Shown here piece after piece: positions 32,826 through 43,368 of a stretch of DNA of 64,000 bases. Within the stretch, counting starts at the first letter, position 1. Every line of letters starts with the position of its first letter. Position numbers and translations under genes: made by a program. This stretch comes from Bradyrhizobium aeschynomenes (GTDB lineage Bacteria > Pseudomonadota > Alphaproteobacteria > Rhizobiales > Xanthobacteraceae), in contig NZ_JABFDM010000020.1 in NCBI RefSeq assembly GCF_013178945.1, forward strand, positions 1-64,000, given 5' to 3'. The notes beneath the pieces were generated by a model. The model searched no databases, was not told where the DNA came from, and saw only the letters and a list, made by a program, of their open reading frames with translations.

Positions 32826-34334
32826 TCATTGGAGCAGCGCGGCGGCCTTCACGGCCGTCACGGCGGTATTGTAGTTGTTGACGAGCTGCTGCACCGAGGC
32901 CGCCGACATGTCCAGGATCGGCTTCGGATAGACGCCGAACAGGATGGTCAGCGCCACCAGCGGAAACAGGATCACGCCTTCACGCAGAGTGAGATCCTTG
33001 ACGCTCGCCAGCGACGGCTTGGTCAGCGCGCCGAACACGACCTTGCGGTACAGCCACAGCGCATAGCCGGCCGACAGGATGACGCCGAAGGTCGCGAAGA
33101 ACGCGGTCGGGATCGACACCTTGAAGGTGCCGAGCAGGGTCATGAACTCGCCGACGAAGCCGGAGGTGCCGGGCAGACCGACATTGGCCATGGTGAAGAC
33201 CATGAACACCAGAGCGTAGACCGGCATCCGGTTGACGAGGCCGCCATAGGCCGCGATCTCGCGGGTATGCATGCGGTCGTAGACCACGCCGACGCAGAGG
33301 AACAGCGCGCCCGAGACGATGCCGTGCGAGATCATCTGGAACACGCCACCCGCGACGCCCTGGATGGTGCCGGCAAATATGCCCATCGTCACGAAGCCCA
33401 TATGCGCGACCGACGAGTAGGCGATCAGCTTCTTGATGTCCTCCTGCATCAGCGCGACCAGCGAGGTGTAGATGATCGCGATCGCTGAGAGCGTCCAGAC
33501 CAGCGGCGCGAAGTCGTGCGACGCCAGCGGGAACATCGGCAGCGAGAAGCGCAGGAAGCCGTAGCCGCCCATCTTCAGGAGGATCGCGGCCAGGATCACC
33601 GAGCCGGCGGTGGGCGCCTCGACGTGCGCGTCCGGCAGCCAGGTATGGACCGGCCACATCGGCATCTTCACCGCGAAGGAGGCGAAGAAGGCGAGCCAGG
33701 CCCAGGTCTGCAGATTGCGGGGCACCGCCGTGTGCATCAGCGTCGGGATGTCGGTGGTGCCCGCGTTCCAGTACAGCGCCATGATGGCGAGCAGCATCAG
33801 CACCGAGCCGAGCAAGGTGTAGAGGAAGAATTTGAACGACGCGTAGACTCGGCGCGGGCCGCCCCAGACGCCGATGATCAGGAACATCGGGATCAGGCCG
33901 CCCTCGAAGAACAGGTAGAACAGCACGAGGTCGAGCGCGGAGAACGTGCCGACCATCAGCGTTTCCAGGATCAGGAACGCCATCATGTATTCGCGCAGGC
34001 GGCTCTTGACCGACTTCCAGCTCGCGATGATGCAGAACGGCATCAGGGCGGTGGTCAAGATCACGAACGGCAGCGAGATGCCGTCGACGCCCATGTGATA
34101 GCTGATCCCGGCCGCCAGCCAGTTCTTCTTTTCGACGAACTGGAAGTCGGTCTGGTTGGGATCGAAACGCAGCACCAGGATCACCGACACCGCGAAGGTG
34201 ATCAGCGTGGTCCACAGCGCGATCCAGCGCGCATTGCGCTGGGCGGCTTCGTCGTCGCCGCGGACCAGATAGATCAACAGCGCGCCGACGAGCGGCAGGA
34301 AGGTGACGACAGAGAGAATCGGCCAGGTGGTCAT
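32826..34334 (-). CDS. nuoM: NADH-quinone oxidoreductase subunit M
   Basis: The product has 502 residues from the ATG at 34334, which overlaps the nuoL stop (ATGA). A longer frame to 34535 lies inside nuoL. It is an antiporter-like subunit with conserved LFYLFFEGGLIPMFLIIG (Glu in TM5), VHTWLPDAHVEAPTAGSVILA, and LIAYSSVAHMGFVTMG. It pumps protons in the membrane arm. 40 bp separate it from nuoN. Confidence 0.97.
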   Translation of the reverse strand: MTTWPILSVVTFLPLVGALLIYLVRGDDEAAQRNARWIALWTTLITFAVSVILVLRFDPNQTDFQFVEKKNWLAAGISYHMGVDGISLPFVILTTALMPFCIIASWKSVKSRLREYMMAFLILETLMVGTFSALDLVLFYLFFEGGLIPMFLIIGVWGGPRRVYASFKFFLYTLLGSVLMLLAIMALYWNAGTTDIPTLMHTAVPRNLQTWAWLAFFASFAVKMPMWPVHTWLPDAHVEAPTAGSVILAAILLKMGGYGFLRFSLPMFPLASHDFAPLVWTLSAIAIIYTSLVALMQEDIKKLIAYSSVAHMGFVTMGIFAGTIQGVAGGVFQMISHGIVSGALFLCVGVVYDRMHTREIAAYGGLVNRMPVYALVFMVFTMANVGLPGTSGFVGEFMTLLGTFKVSIPTAFFATFGVILSAGYALWLYRKVVFGALTKPSLASVKDLTLREGVILFPLVALTILFGVYPKPILDMSAASVQQLVNNYNTAVTAVKAAALLQ

Positions 34335-36424
34335 TGCTGGCCCCCCATGAACATGAACCAGGTGATCAGGCCGGCGACGCCGATCAGCATGGCAAAGGCA
34401 TAGTGATAGAGATAACCAGTCTGGATCTTGACGACGTTGCGCGTGACGTCGAGCACCCGCGCCGAGACGCCATCCGGACCGAACCCGTCGATGACGAACC
34501 CATCGCCCTTCTTCCAGAGGAAGCGGCCGAGCCACTTCGCCGGACGGACGAAGATGAAGTCATACAGCTCGTCGAAGTACCACTTGTTGAGCAGGAACTT
34601 GTAGAGCAGCGGCTGCTGCGCGGCGAGCTCCTCCGGAATGTCCGGACGCTTCACGTAGAAGAAGTAGGACACCGCGAAGCCGCCGACCATCATGATGAAG
34701 GGCAGCTGGCCCAGCCAGAACGGCATGTGCTCCATGTCCTCCAGGATGTGCGGGTTCATCTTCAGCGACTCGCCGAAGAAGTGCTCGACACCATGGGGGT
34801 CGACGAACAGGCCCTTGAACGGGAAGCCCGCCAGGATCGAGCCGGCCGCGAGCACGCCGATCGGGATCAGCATCCAGATCGGGCTCTCGTGAGCCGCCTC
34901 GTAATGATGCTGGTCGTGCGGCGTACCGAAGAAAGTCTTGAACACCAGACGCCAGGAATAGAACGAGGTCAGGCCGGCCGCGACGATCGTGAGGAAGTAC
35001 GCATAGGTCGCGAACGGATTGTGCGCGGCATAGGCGGCCTCGATGATCGCATCCTTAGAGAAGAAGCCGGCAAAGCCCGGGAAGCCGGTCAGCGCCAGGG
35101 TGCCGACCGTCATCACCGCGAAGGTGTACGGGATCTTGCGCCACAGGCCGCCCATGTTGCGGATGTCCTGCTCGTGGTGCATCGCATAGATCACCGAGCC
35201 GGCACCCAGGAACAGCAGGGCCTTGAAGAAGGCGTGCGTGAACAAATGGAACATGCCGACCGAGTAGGCCCCTGCTCCCATCGCCACGAACATGTAGCCG
35301 AGCTGCGAGCAGGTCGAGTAGGCGACGATGCGCTTGATGTCGTTCTGCACGAGGCCGACGGTCGCCGCGAAGAACGCGGTGGTGGCGCCGAAGAACATGA
35401 CGACGGCCTGGGCATTCGGCGCGAGCTCGAACAGCGGCGACAGGCGCGCCACCATGAAGACGCCGGCGGTCACCATGGTCGCGGCATGGATCAGCGCCGA
35501 GACCGGGGTCGGACCTTCCATCGCGTCCGGCAACCAGGTGTGCAGCAGGAACTGCGCCGACTTGCCCATCGCGCCCATGAACAGCAGCAGGCAGGTCAAG
35601 GTCAGCGCGTCGGCATGCCAGCCGAGGAAGTTGATGGTCGTCTTGCCGGCAATGCTTGGCGCGGCGGCGAAGATGGTCTCGAAGTCAGTCGACTTCGTCA
35701 GCAGGAAGATCGCGAAGATGCCCAGCGCGAAGCCGAAATCGCCGACGCGGTTGACGACGAAGGCCTTGATGGCGGCGGCGTTGGCCGACGGCTTCTGGAA
35801 CCAGAAGCCGATCAGGAGGTAGCTGGCGAGACCCACGCCCTCCCAGCCGAAGAACAGCTGCACGAGGTTGTTCGCAGTCACCAGCATCAGCATCGCGAAG
35901 GTGAACAGCGAGAGATAGGCGAAGAAGCGCGGACGGTTCGGATCCTCGTCCATGTAGCCGATCGAATAGAGGTGCACGAGCGAGGACACGCTCGTCACCA
36001 CGACCAGCATGACGGCCGTCAGCGTATCGACACGCAGCGCCCAGGACACCTGCAGCTCGCCGGAATTGATCCAGGGCAGCAGCTCCTTCACGCCGGCTTC
36101 GTGATGCATGAAGCCGACGCTGACCAGCGTCGCCCATGACAGCGCGGCCGAGACGAACAGCAGCGCCGTCGTGATCGCCTGCGCAGCCCAGGTGCCGGAG
36201 GCCGGCGGCTCGGCGACATGATGGTCATCGTGACCATGACCGTGATCATCGTGACCGTGATCGGCATGCGCGTGAGCATGCGAGTCGGCCGCGCCGTGAG
36301 CATGGCCGTCGTCGTGATGCTCGACCTCGTCGCCACTCGGATGGCGCCCGTGGGCGCCGAGCAGCGCGATCAGGCCGGCCAGGATCGCGCCCAGCAGCGG
36401 CAGAAAGACAATGGCCTGGATCAT
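34331..36424 (-). CDS. nuoL: NADH-quinone oxidoreductase subunit L with His-rich loop
   Basis: The product has 697 residues, longer than the roughly 610-650 usual, partly because of a His/Asp-rich loop at residues 25-69 with 16 histidines. The loop sits between the first two TM helices (DNA 36218-36352). The rest is canonical: HLYSIGYMDEDP, GWEGVGLASYLLIGFWFQ, LHTWLPDAMEGPTPVSALIHA, YSTCSQLGYMFVAMG and the long lateral helix near the C-terminus. It is the distal proton-pumping subunit with the coupling arm. It is followed by nuoM with a 4-bp overlap. Confidence 0.97.
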   Translation of the reverse strand: MIQAIVFLPLLGAILAGLIALLGAHGRHPSGDEVEHHDDGHAHGAADSHAHAHADHGHDDHGHGHDDHHVAEPPASGTWAAQAITTALLFVSAALSWATLVSVGFMHHEAGVKELLPWINSGELQVSWALRVDTLTAVMLVVVTSVSSLVHLYSIGYMDEDPNRPRFFAYLSLFTFAMLMLVTANNLVQLFFGWEGVGLASYLLIGFWFQKPSANAAAIKAFVVNRVGDFGFALGIFAIFLLTKSTDFETIFAAAPSIAGKTTINFLGWHADALTLTCLLLFMGAMGKSAQFLLHTWLPDAMEGPTPVSALIHAATMVTAGVFMVARLSPLFELAPNAQAVVMFFGATTAFFAATVGLVQNDIKRIVAYSTCSQLGYMFVAMGAGAYSVGMFHLFTHAFFKALLFLGAGSVIYAMHHEQDIRNMGGLWRKIPYTFAVMTVGTLALTGFPGFAGFFSKDAIIEAAYAAHNPFATYAYFLTIVAAGLTSFYSWRLVFKTFFGTPHDQHHYEAAHESPIWMLIPIGVLAAGSILAGFPFKGLFVDPHGVEHFFGESLKMNPHILEDMEHMPFWLGQLPFIMMVGGFAVSYFFYVKRPDIPEELAAQQPLLYKFLLNKWYFDELYDFIFVRPAKWLGRFLWKKGDGFVIDGFGPDGVSARVLDVTRNVVKIQTGYLYHYAFAMLIGVAGLITWFMFMGGQQ

Positions 36425-36489
36425 TCGCCCGTTCCCTTACGCATGACCTTGCCGGCGAGCCGGCCCCCACATGTGCGGATCATGCGCCC

Positions 36490-36798
36490 TTAGCCCTTCA
36501 TCAGATTGACGTCTTCGACCGCGATCGAACCGCGGTTGCGGAAATAGACCACCAGCACGGCGAGACCGATCGCAGCCTCGGCCGCAGCGACCGTCAGCAC
36601 CAGAAGCGCGAACACCTGGCCGACGATGTCGCCGAGGAAGGTCGAGAACGCCACGAGGTTGATGTTGACGGCGAGCAGGATCAGCTCGACCGACATCAGG
36701 ATGACGATGATGTTCTTGCGGTTCAGGAAGATGCCGAGGATGCCGAGCGTGAACAGCATGGCGGCGACGGCGAGGTAGTGCCCCAGTCCGATGGTCAT
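36490..36798 (-). CDS. nuoK: NADH-quinone oxidoreductase subunit K
   Basis: The product has 102 residues from the ATG at 36798, which overlaps the nuoJ stop (ATGA). This gives MTIGLGHYLAVAAMLFTLGI and the usual family length. It has three TM helices with the conserved Glu pair in IVILMSVELILLAVNINLVAF and LTVAAAEAAIGLAVLVVYF. It is a small proton-channel subunit in the membrane arm. Confidence 0.97.
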   Translation of the reverse strand: MTIGLGHYLAVAAMLFTLGILGIFLNRKNIIVILMSVELILLAVNINLVAFSTFLGDIVGQVFALLVLTVAAAEAAIGLAVLVVYFRNRGSIAVEDVNLMKG

Positions 36799-37433
36799 TT
36801 CACCCACTCCGCGGCATCCGTATCCTGCAGCCCCTGCCCGACCGCGACCTTGCGGACGGCCATCGCCATCTCGGGCGTGCGGGCGTTCTGGACGTTGATG
36901 TCCTGGCGCTTGACGCTCGCCTTGTGGCGCAAGGTCAGCACGATCGCGCCGATCATCGCCACCAGCAGGATCATGCCCGACAGCTGGAAGTAATGGACGT
37001 ACTTCGTATAGAGCACGAGGCCGAGCGCCTCGGTGTTGGTGACGTTGGTCGGGATCGCCGCCGTGATCGTCTTGGCCGTCGTCGGATTGATGACCCAGTA
37101 GGACACGGTGAGCAGCAGCTCGAACAGGAAGATGCCGCCGATCACCAGACCGATCGGCATGTACTGCAGGAAGCCCTCGCGCAGCTCGGTGAAGTCGACG
37201 TCGAGCATCATGATGACGAACAGGAACAGCACTGCGACCGCGCCGACATAGACGACGATCAGGATCATCGCCAGGAACTCGGCGCCCATCAGCACGAACA
37301 GGCCGGAGGCGTTGACGAAGGCGAGGATCAGATAGAGCACCGAGTGAACGGGGTTCTTCGAGACGATCACCATCACGGCCGAGGCCACGCAGACGGCCGC
37401 GAAGAGATAGAAGAAGAGCGCAGGAAGGATCAT
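36795..37433 (-). CDS. nuoJ: NADH-quinone oxidoreductase subunit J
   Basis: The product has 212 residues with five TM helices. It begins MILPALFFYLFAAVCVASAV, followed by NPVHSVLYLILAFVNASGLF and GAEFLAMILIVVYVGAVAVLF, the latter containing the conserved TM3 that forms the pi-bulge involved in coupling. A charged C-terminal tail follows the last TM. It overlaps nuoK by four bases and lies 9 bp after nuoI. Confidence 0.96.
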   Translation of the reverse strand: MILPALFFYLFAAVCVASAVMVIVSKNPVHSVLYLILAFVNASGLFVLMGAEFLAMILIVVYVGAVAVLFLFVIMMLDVDFTELREGFLQYMPIGLVIGGIFLFELLLTVSYWVINPTTAKTITAAIPTNVTNTEALGLVLYTKYVHYFQLSGMILLVAMIGAIVLTLRHKASVKRQDINVQNARTPEMAMAVRKVAVGQGLQDTDAAEWVK

Positions 37434-37442
37434 CGGACGGCC

Positions 37443-37931
37443 TCAGCGGTACGGCGCGTCGAGCGCGATGGCTTTGGAGATCTCGCGCTCCCAGCGGTCG
37501 CCGTTCGCGAGCAGCTTGGCCTTGTCATAGTAGAGTTCCTCGCGGGTCTCGGTCGCGAACTCGAAGTTCGGGCCCTCGACGATGGCATCCACCGGACAGG
37601 CTTCCTGGCACAGGCCGCAATAGATGCACTTCACCATGTCGATGTCGTAGCGCACCGTGCGGCGGGTACCGTCGTTGCGGCGCGGACCGGCCTCGATCGT
37701 GATCGCCTGCGCCGGGCAGACGGCCTCACAGAGCTTGCAGGCGATACAGCGCTCCTCGCCATTGGGATAGCGGCGCAACGCATGCTCGCCGCGGAAGCGC
37801 GGCGAGATCGGGCCCTTCTCGAACGGATAGTTCAGGGTCGGCTTGGGCTGGAAGAAGTAGCGCATCGCGAGGAAGAACGCGGAGACGAACTCCTGCAGCA
37901 GCAGCGACCGTGCAGTGGCGGAGATGTTCAT
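37443..37931 (-). CDS. nuoI: NADH-quinone oxidoreductase subunit I
   Basis: The product has 162 residues from the ATG at 37931 (MNISATARSLLLQEFVSAFF); a longer frame to 37982 overlaps nuoH and is not conserved. Two ferredoxin-type clusters (N6a/N6b) appear as CIACKLCEAVCP and CIYCGLCQEACP, each with the CxxCxxCxxxCP pattern. It conducts electrons from the peripheral arm towards NuoB. It lies 7 bp after nuoH. Confidence 0.97.
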   Translation of the reverse strand: MNISATARSLLLQEFVSAFFLAMRYFFQPKPTLNYPFEKGPISPRFRGEHALRRYPNGEERCIACKLCEAVCPAQAITIEAGPRRNDGTRRTVRYDIDMVKCIYCGLCQEACPVDAIVEGPNFEFATETREELYYDKAKLLANGDRWEREISKAIALDAPYR

Positions 37932-37938
37932 GACAGCC

Positions 37939-39009
37939 TCATTTCGGCGCGATTCCGGCGAAGTGCAGCACGCCCGCGACAACGACCACCATGACCAGCG
38001 ACAGCGGCAGGAACACCTTCCAACCGAGTCGCATCAACTGGTCGTAGCGGTAGCGCGGCACGATCGCTTTCGCCATCGCGATCAGGAAGAACATGAAGAA
38101 CAGTTTCAGCGAGAACCAAATGACGCCCGGCACCCAGTTGAAGGGCGCCACGTCGATCGGCGGCAGCCAGCCGCCCAGGAACAGGATCGTCGCCAGCGCG
38201 CACATCGTGGTGATCGCGACATATTCGCCGAGCATGAAGAGGAGATACGGCGTCGAGCCGTACTCGACCATGAAGCCGGCGACGAGCTCCGATTCCGCCT
38301 CGACCAGGTCGAACGGCGGGCGGTTGGTCTCGGCCAGGGCCGAGACGTAGAACACCACGAACATCGGGAACAGCGGCCAGACGTACCAGTTCAGGATGGT
38401 CAGTTGCGGCAGGCCGATCAGGCTGGCGAGACCGCGGGTGTGCTGGGCCTCGACCACGGCCGAGAGGTTCAGGGTGCCGGCACAGAGCAGCACGGTAATG
38501 ATCACGAAGCCGATCGAGACCTCGTAGGACACCATCTGCGCCGCCGAGCGCAGCGCCGCCAGGAACGGGTACTTCGAGTTCGACGACCAGCCGGCCATGA
38601 TGATGCCGTAGATCGACAGCGACGAGATCGCGAAGATGAAGAGGATGCCGACATTGATGTCGGCGATCGCCCAGCCGAGATTGGTCGGGATCACCGCCCA
38701 GGCCGCCAGCGCGAGCACGCAGGATACCAGCGGCGCCAGCAGGAAGACGCCCTTGTTGGCGCCCGCCGGAATGATCGGCTCCTTGAGCACGAACTTCAGC
38801 AGGTCCGCGAACGACTGGAACAGGCCGAAGGGCCCGACCACGTTGGGACCCCGGCGAATCTGCACCGCGGCCCAGATCTTGCGGTCGGCGAGCAGGATGT
38901 AGGCGATCGCGACCAGGAGGACGACGAGGAGCAGCACGCTCTGCGCGATCATCACGATCAGCGGCCAGAGGAAGCCGGTCCAGAACGAGCTTGCGAAGAA
39001 ATCAGCCAT
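37939..39009 (-). CDS. nuoH: NADH-quinone oxidoreductase subunit H
   Basis: The product has 356 residues with eight TM helices. The quinone-channel loop residues are visible in RRGPNVVGPFGLFQSFADLLKF, where the RxGPN motif is diagnostic. LAETNRPPFDLVEAESELVAGF carries the conserved acidic cluster. It joins the membrane and peripheral arms at the quinone site. It lies 10 bp after nuoG. Confidence 0.97.
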   Translation of the reverse strand: MADFFASSFWTGFLWPLIVMIAQSVLLLVVLLVAIAYILLADRKIWAAVQIRRGPNVVGPFGLFQSFADLLKFVLKEPIIPAGANKGVFLLAPLVSCVLALAAWAVIPTNLGWAIADINVGILFIFAISSLSIYGIIMAGWSSNSKYPFLAALRSAAQMVSYEVSIGFVIITVLLCAGTLNLSAVVEAQHTRGLASLIGLPQLTILNWYVWPLFPMFVVFYVSALAETNRPPFDLVEAESELVAGFMVEYGSTPYLLFMLGEYVAITTMCALATILFLGGWLPPIDVAPFNWVPGVIWFSLKLFFMFFLIAMAKAIVPRYRYDQLMRLGWKVFLPLSLVMVVVVAGVLHFAGIAPK

Positions 39010-39019
39010 CAGGTCACGC

Positions 39020-41089
39020 TCACTCCGCTGCCGTCAGCATCTGCCCGGAGGCCAGGCGGGAGCATTCCGCCATGACCGCCGAGGCGCGCGCGATCGGATT
39101 GGTGAGATAGAAGTCGTCGATCAGGGGTTTGAACGGCGCCTTCTCGAGGCTGCCGCCCTTGCCCGCCAGGGTCTTGATGTCGGCGATCTTGCCGGCCTCG
39201 ATCTGGTCGATGCGGCCGAGATGCGGCACCGCCTTGATGATCTCGGCACGTAGCGCGGCCAGCGAGTCGTAGCCGAGCTTGCGGCCGAGCACGTCAGACA
39301 GCGCGCGGATGATCGCCCAGTCCTCGCGGGCTTCGCCCGGCGGGAACGACGCCCGCGCCGCGATCTGCACCCGGCCCTCGGTGTTGACGTAGAGACCGGA
39401 CTTCTCGGTGTAGGCCGCGCCCGGCAGGATGACGTCGGCGCGATGCGCGCCGCGGTCGCCATGGGTGCCGATGTAAACCGTGAACACGCCCTCGGGCACC
39501 TCGACCTCGTCGGCGCCGAGCAGGAACATCACGTCCATGGTGCCGAAGGTGGTCATCTGTGCGCCGGTCAGGCCGGTACCATTGAAGCCGATGTCGAGCG
39601 CGCCGACGCGGGACGCTGTGTCGTGCAGCACCGCAAAACCGTTCCAGTCGTCGCGCACGGCATTGACGTCCATCGCGATCTTGGCCGCCAGCGCCAGGAT
39701 GGCACCGCCATCGTGACGCGCAGCGGCACCGGCGCCGACCAGCACGATCGGGTTCTTGGCGTTGCGAAACGCGGTCGCGAAGGAATGCTTGCCGGCGGCG
39801 ACGTCGCTCAGCGAGTCCGTGCCCGCGCCGATGTGCTCATAGGCATAGGTCAGATCGGCCTTGGGGCCGACCAGACCGACCTTGAGCTGGCCCGAGCGCC
39901 AGCGCTTGCGGATGCGGGCATTGAGCACGGCCGCTTCCTTGCGCGGATTGGCGCCGATGATCAGGATCGCATCTGCCTGCTCGATGCCGGCAATGGTCGG
40001 GTTGAACAGATAGGACGCACGGCCCAGCTTGGCATCGAAGCTGTCACCACCCTGCACCGCCACGTTGGTCGAGCCGAGCTTGGCGAGCAGATCCTTCAGC
40101 GCGTACATCTCCTCGACGGCCGCGAGATCGCCGGCGATCGCGCCGATGCGCTTGCCGTCGATGCGCGACAGTTTTGCGGCGATCGCCTTGAACGCCTCCG
40201 GCCAGGTGGCCGGGCGCAGTTTGCCATCCTCGCGGACATAAGGACGATCCAGCCGCTGCGTACGCAGGCCGTCGACGACGTGGCGAGTCTTGTCGGAGAT
40301 CCATTCCTCGTTCACGGAGTCATTGATGCGCGGCAGGATGCGCATGACCTCGCGGCCGCGGGTGTCGACGCGGATCGCCGAGCCGACGCCGTCCATCACG
40401 TCGATCGACTGCGTCTTGCCGAGCTCCCAGGGACGCGCGGCGAACGCGTAAGGCTTCGAGGTCAGCGCGCCCACCGGGCAGATGTCGACCAGATTGCCCT
40501 GCAGCTCCGAGCTTAGCGCCTGCTCGAGATAGGTCGTGATCTCCATGTCCTCGCCACGACCGGTCGCGCCCATTTCCGGCACGCCGCAGACTTCCGCCGA
40601 GAAGCGGACGCAGCGCGTGCACTGGATGCAGCGGGTCATCGAGGTCTTGACCAGCGCCCCGAGATATTTGTCCTCGACGGCGCGCTTGTTCTCGGCGTAG
40701 CGGCTGGTGTCGACACCATAGCCCATCGCCTGGTCCTGCAGGTCGCACTCGCCGCCCTGGTCGCAGATCGGGCAGTCCAGCGGATGGTTGATCAGAAGGA
40801 ATTCCATCACGCCTTCGCGTGCCTTCTTGACCATCGGCGACCGCGTCGAGATCTCCGGCGGCTCGCCCTTCGGGCCTGGTCGGCAGTCGCGCACGCCCCA
40901 GGCGCAGCTCGCGACCGGCTTCGGTCCGCCCTTCACCTCGACGAGGCACATCCGGCAGTTGCCGGCGATCGACAGCCGTTCATGATAGCAGAAGCGCGGG
41001 ATCTCGGCGCCGGCCGCCTCGCACGCCTGCAGCAGCGTGTACTCCGGCGGCACATCGATCTCTTTGCCATCGATGATGATCTTGGTCAT
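39020..41089 (-). CDS. nuoG: NADH-quinone oxidoreductase subunit G
   Basis: The product has 689 residues. The N-terminal 2Fe-2S domain has CYHERLSIAGNCRMCLVEV and a later Cys near VASCAWGVRDCR. The N5 site includes HPLDCPICDQGGECDLQDQ, and N4 includes CIQCTRCVRFSAEVCG. A molybdopterin oxidoreductase-like domain with no Mo site follows, ending in short helices. It is the largest peripheral-arm subunit. 97 bp separate it from nuoF, a gap where I see no additional gene. Confidence 0.97.
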   Translation of the reverse strand: MTKIIIDGKEIDVPPEYTLLQACEAAGAEIPRFCYHERLSIAGNCRMCLVEVKGGPKPVASCAWGVRDCRPGPKGEPPEISTRSPMVKKAREGVMEFLLINHPLDCPICDQGGECDLQDQAMGYGVDTSRYAENKRAVEDKYLGALVKTSMTRCIQCTRCVRFSAEVCGVPEMGATGRGEDMEITTYLEQALSSELQGNLVDICPVGALTSKPYAFAARPWELGKTQSIDVMDGVGSAIRVDTRGREVMRILPRINDSVNEEWISDKTRHVVDGLRTQRLDRPYVREDGKLRPATWPEAFKAIAAKLSRIDGKRIGAIAGDLAAVEEMYALKDLLAKLGSTNVAVQGGDSFDAKLGRASYLFNPTIAGIEQADAILIIGANPRKEAAVLNARIRKRWRSGQLKVGLVGPKADLTYAYEHIGAGTDSLSDVAAGKHSFATAFRNAKNPIVLVGAGAAARHDGGAILALAAKIAMDVNAVRDDWNGFAVLHDTASRVGALDIGFNGTGLTGAQMTTFGTMDVMFLLGADEVEVPEGVFTVYIGTHGDRGAHRADVILPGAAYTEKSGLYVNTEGRVQIAARASFPPGEAREDWAIIRALSDVLGRKLGYDSLAALRAEIIKAVPHLGRIDQIEAGKIADIKTLAGKGGSLEKAPFKPLIDDFYLTNPIARASAVMAECSRLASGQMLTAAE

Positions 41090-41186
41090 TGCCTCACATC
41101 TCTCTCAAACCACGGACCACCGCGCTGCGCGCCGTGAGGGCGCAAGCGAGAGGGAAAACCTTGCTGGCGGGTCGAACCGCCATCGC

Positions 41187-42512
<1,326 letters not shown>

Positions 42513-42530
42513 CAGACGGCTTCCTCGAAT

Positions 42531-42746
42531 TCAGCGGTTCGACTGCATGGTGGCGATGAAGGCGGCGCAGCCGCCGAACACCAGGGCCCACAGCAGACTG
42601 GACTCCAGCGTCGCGTTCAGCGCGAACCGCTGCAGTACGAAAATGAAAGCGGCGGCAGCAAGCGTGTGCAGCGCCACGTAGCGCCAGTTCTTCATTGCGG
42701 CGCCCTCTTGGGTCAGGGCCGCAACGCGGGTGCGATTGCGGCTCAT
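42531..42746 (-). CDS. Small two-helix membrane protein inserted between nuoE and nuoF
   Basis: The product has 71 residues. Its ATG at 42746 overlaps the nuoE stop (ATGA), so it is translated with nuoE; an internal ATG at 42695 is an alternative. TM segments are predicted at about 24-42 (VALHTLAAAAFIFVLQRFA) and about 49-66 (SSLLWALVFGGCAAFIAT), with a short charged N-terminus rich in Arg. I do not recognise a family. Its position inside the nuo operon suggests an assembly or accessory role for complex I, or simply a passenger gene. No cofactor ligands are seen. Confidence 0.72.
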   Translation of the reverse strand: MSRNRTRVAALTQEGAAMKNWRYVALHTLAAAAFIFVLQRFALNATLESSLLWALVFGGCAAFIATMQSNR

Positions 42747-43354
42747 GTCTTCTCCTTCAGCGTCGTCGGTCCGCCCGCCGGCGCCGAGAACTGGCGGCCA
42801 TTCTGCGGGCCCGGCGTCGGCAGATTGCCGGTCGCGAAGCCGTCGAGCACCTTGCCGAAGCTCTCCGGGGTCAGGTCCTCATAGGTATCCTTCCAGACCT
42901 GCACCATCGGTGCATTCACACATGCGCCCAGGCACTCGACCTCTTCCCAGCTGAAGTCGCCGTCCTTGGAGAGGTGGAACGGGTCGTGGTGGATGCGGTG
43001 CTTGCAGACCTCGATCAGCTCCTCGGCGCCACGCAGCCGGCACGGCGTGGTGCCGCAGACCTGGACGTGCGCCTTCTTGCCGACCGGCTGCAGCTGGAAC
43101 ATCGTGTAGAAGGTCGCGACCTCGAGCACGCGGATGTAGGGCATGCCGAGCATGTCGGCGACGACGCGGATCGCCGCTTCCGACACCCAGCCCTCGTTCT
43201 GCTCCTGCGCGCGCCACAGGATCGCGATCACGGCCGAGGCCTGGCGGCCTTCCGGATATTTCGCGATCTGGGCCTTGGCGAAGGCGAGGTTTTCATCCGT
43301 GAACGCAAAGCTCGCGGGTTGGACTTCCTTCGGGGCAAGACGGCGGACGGACAT
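42743..43354 (-). CDS. nuoE: NADH-quinone oxidoreductase subunit E
   Basis: The product has 203 residues. The thioredoxin-like 2Fe-2S domain shows ATFYTMFQLQPVGKKAHVQVC, followed by Cys ligands CGTTPC and, later, CLGACVNAP (four Cys in all). A C-terminal extension of about 35 residues rich in Pro and Gly (from about residue 170) is typical of alphaproteobacterial NuoE. It forms the N1a site next to NuoF. It lies 14 bp after the FkbM-type gene. Confidence 0.97.
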   Translation of the reverse strand: MSVRRLAPKEVQPASFAFTDENLAFAKAQIAKYPEGRQASAVIAILWRAQEQNEGWVSEAAIRVVADMLGMPYIRVLEVATFYTMFQLQPVGKKAHVQVCGTTPCRLRGAEELIEVCKHRIHHDPFHLSKDGDFSWEEVECLGACVNAPMVQVWKDTYEDLTPESFGKVLDGFATGNLPTPGPQNGRQFSAPAGGPTTLKEKT

Positions 43355-43368
43355 GGCTCTCTAGTCTT

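Noticed and set aside
29594..32881. Long plus-strand frame opposite rnj, birA and nuoN
   Set aside because: Antisense shadow with no family signature; the minus-strand genes have full catalytic and TM motifs.
34334..36139. Plus-strand frame opposite nuoL
   Set aside because: Antisense shadow of a clearly conserved nuo gene.
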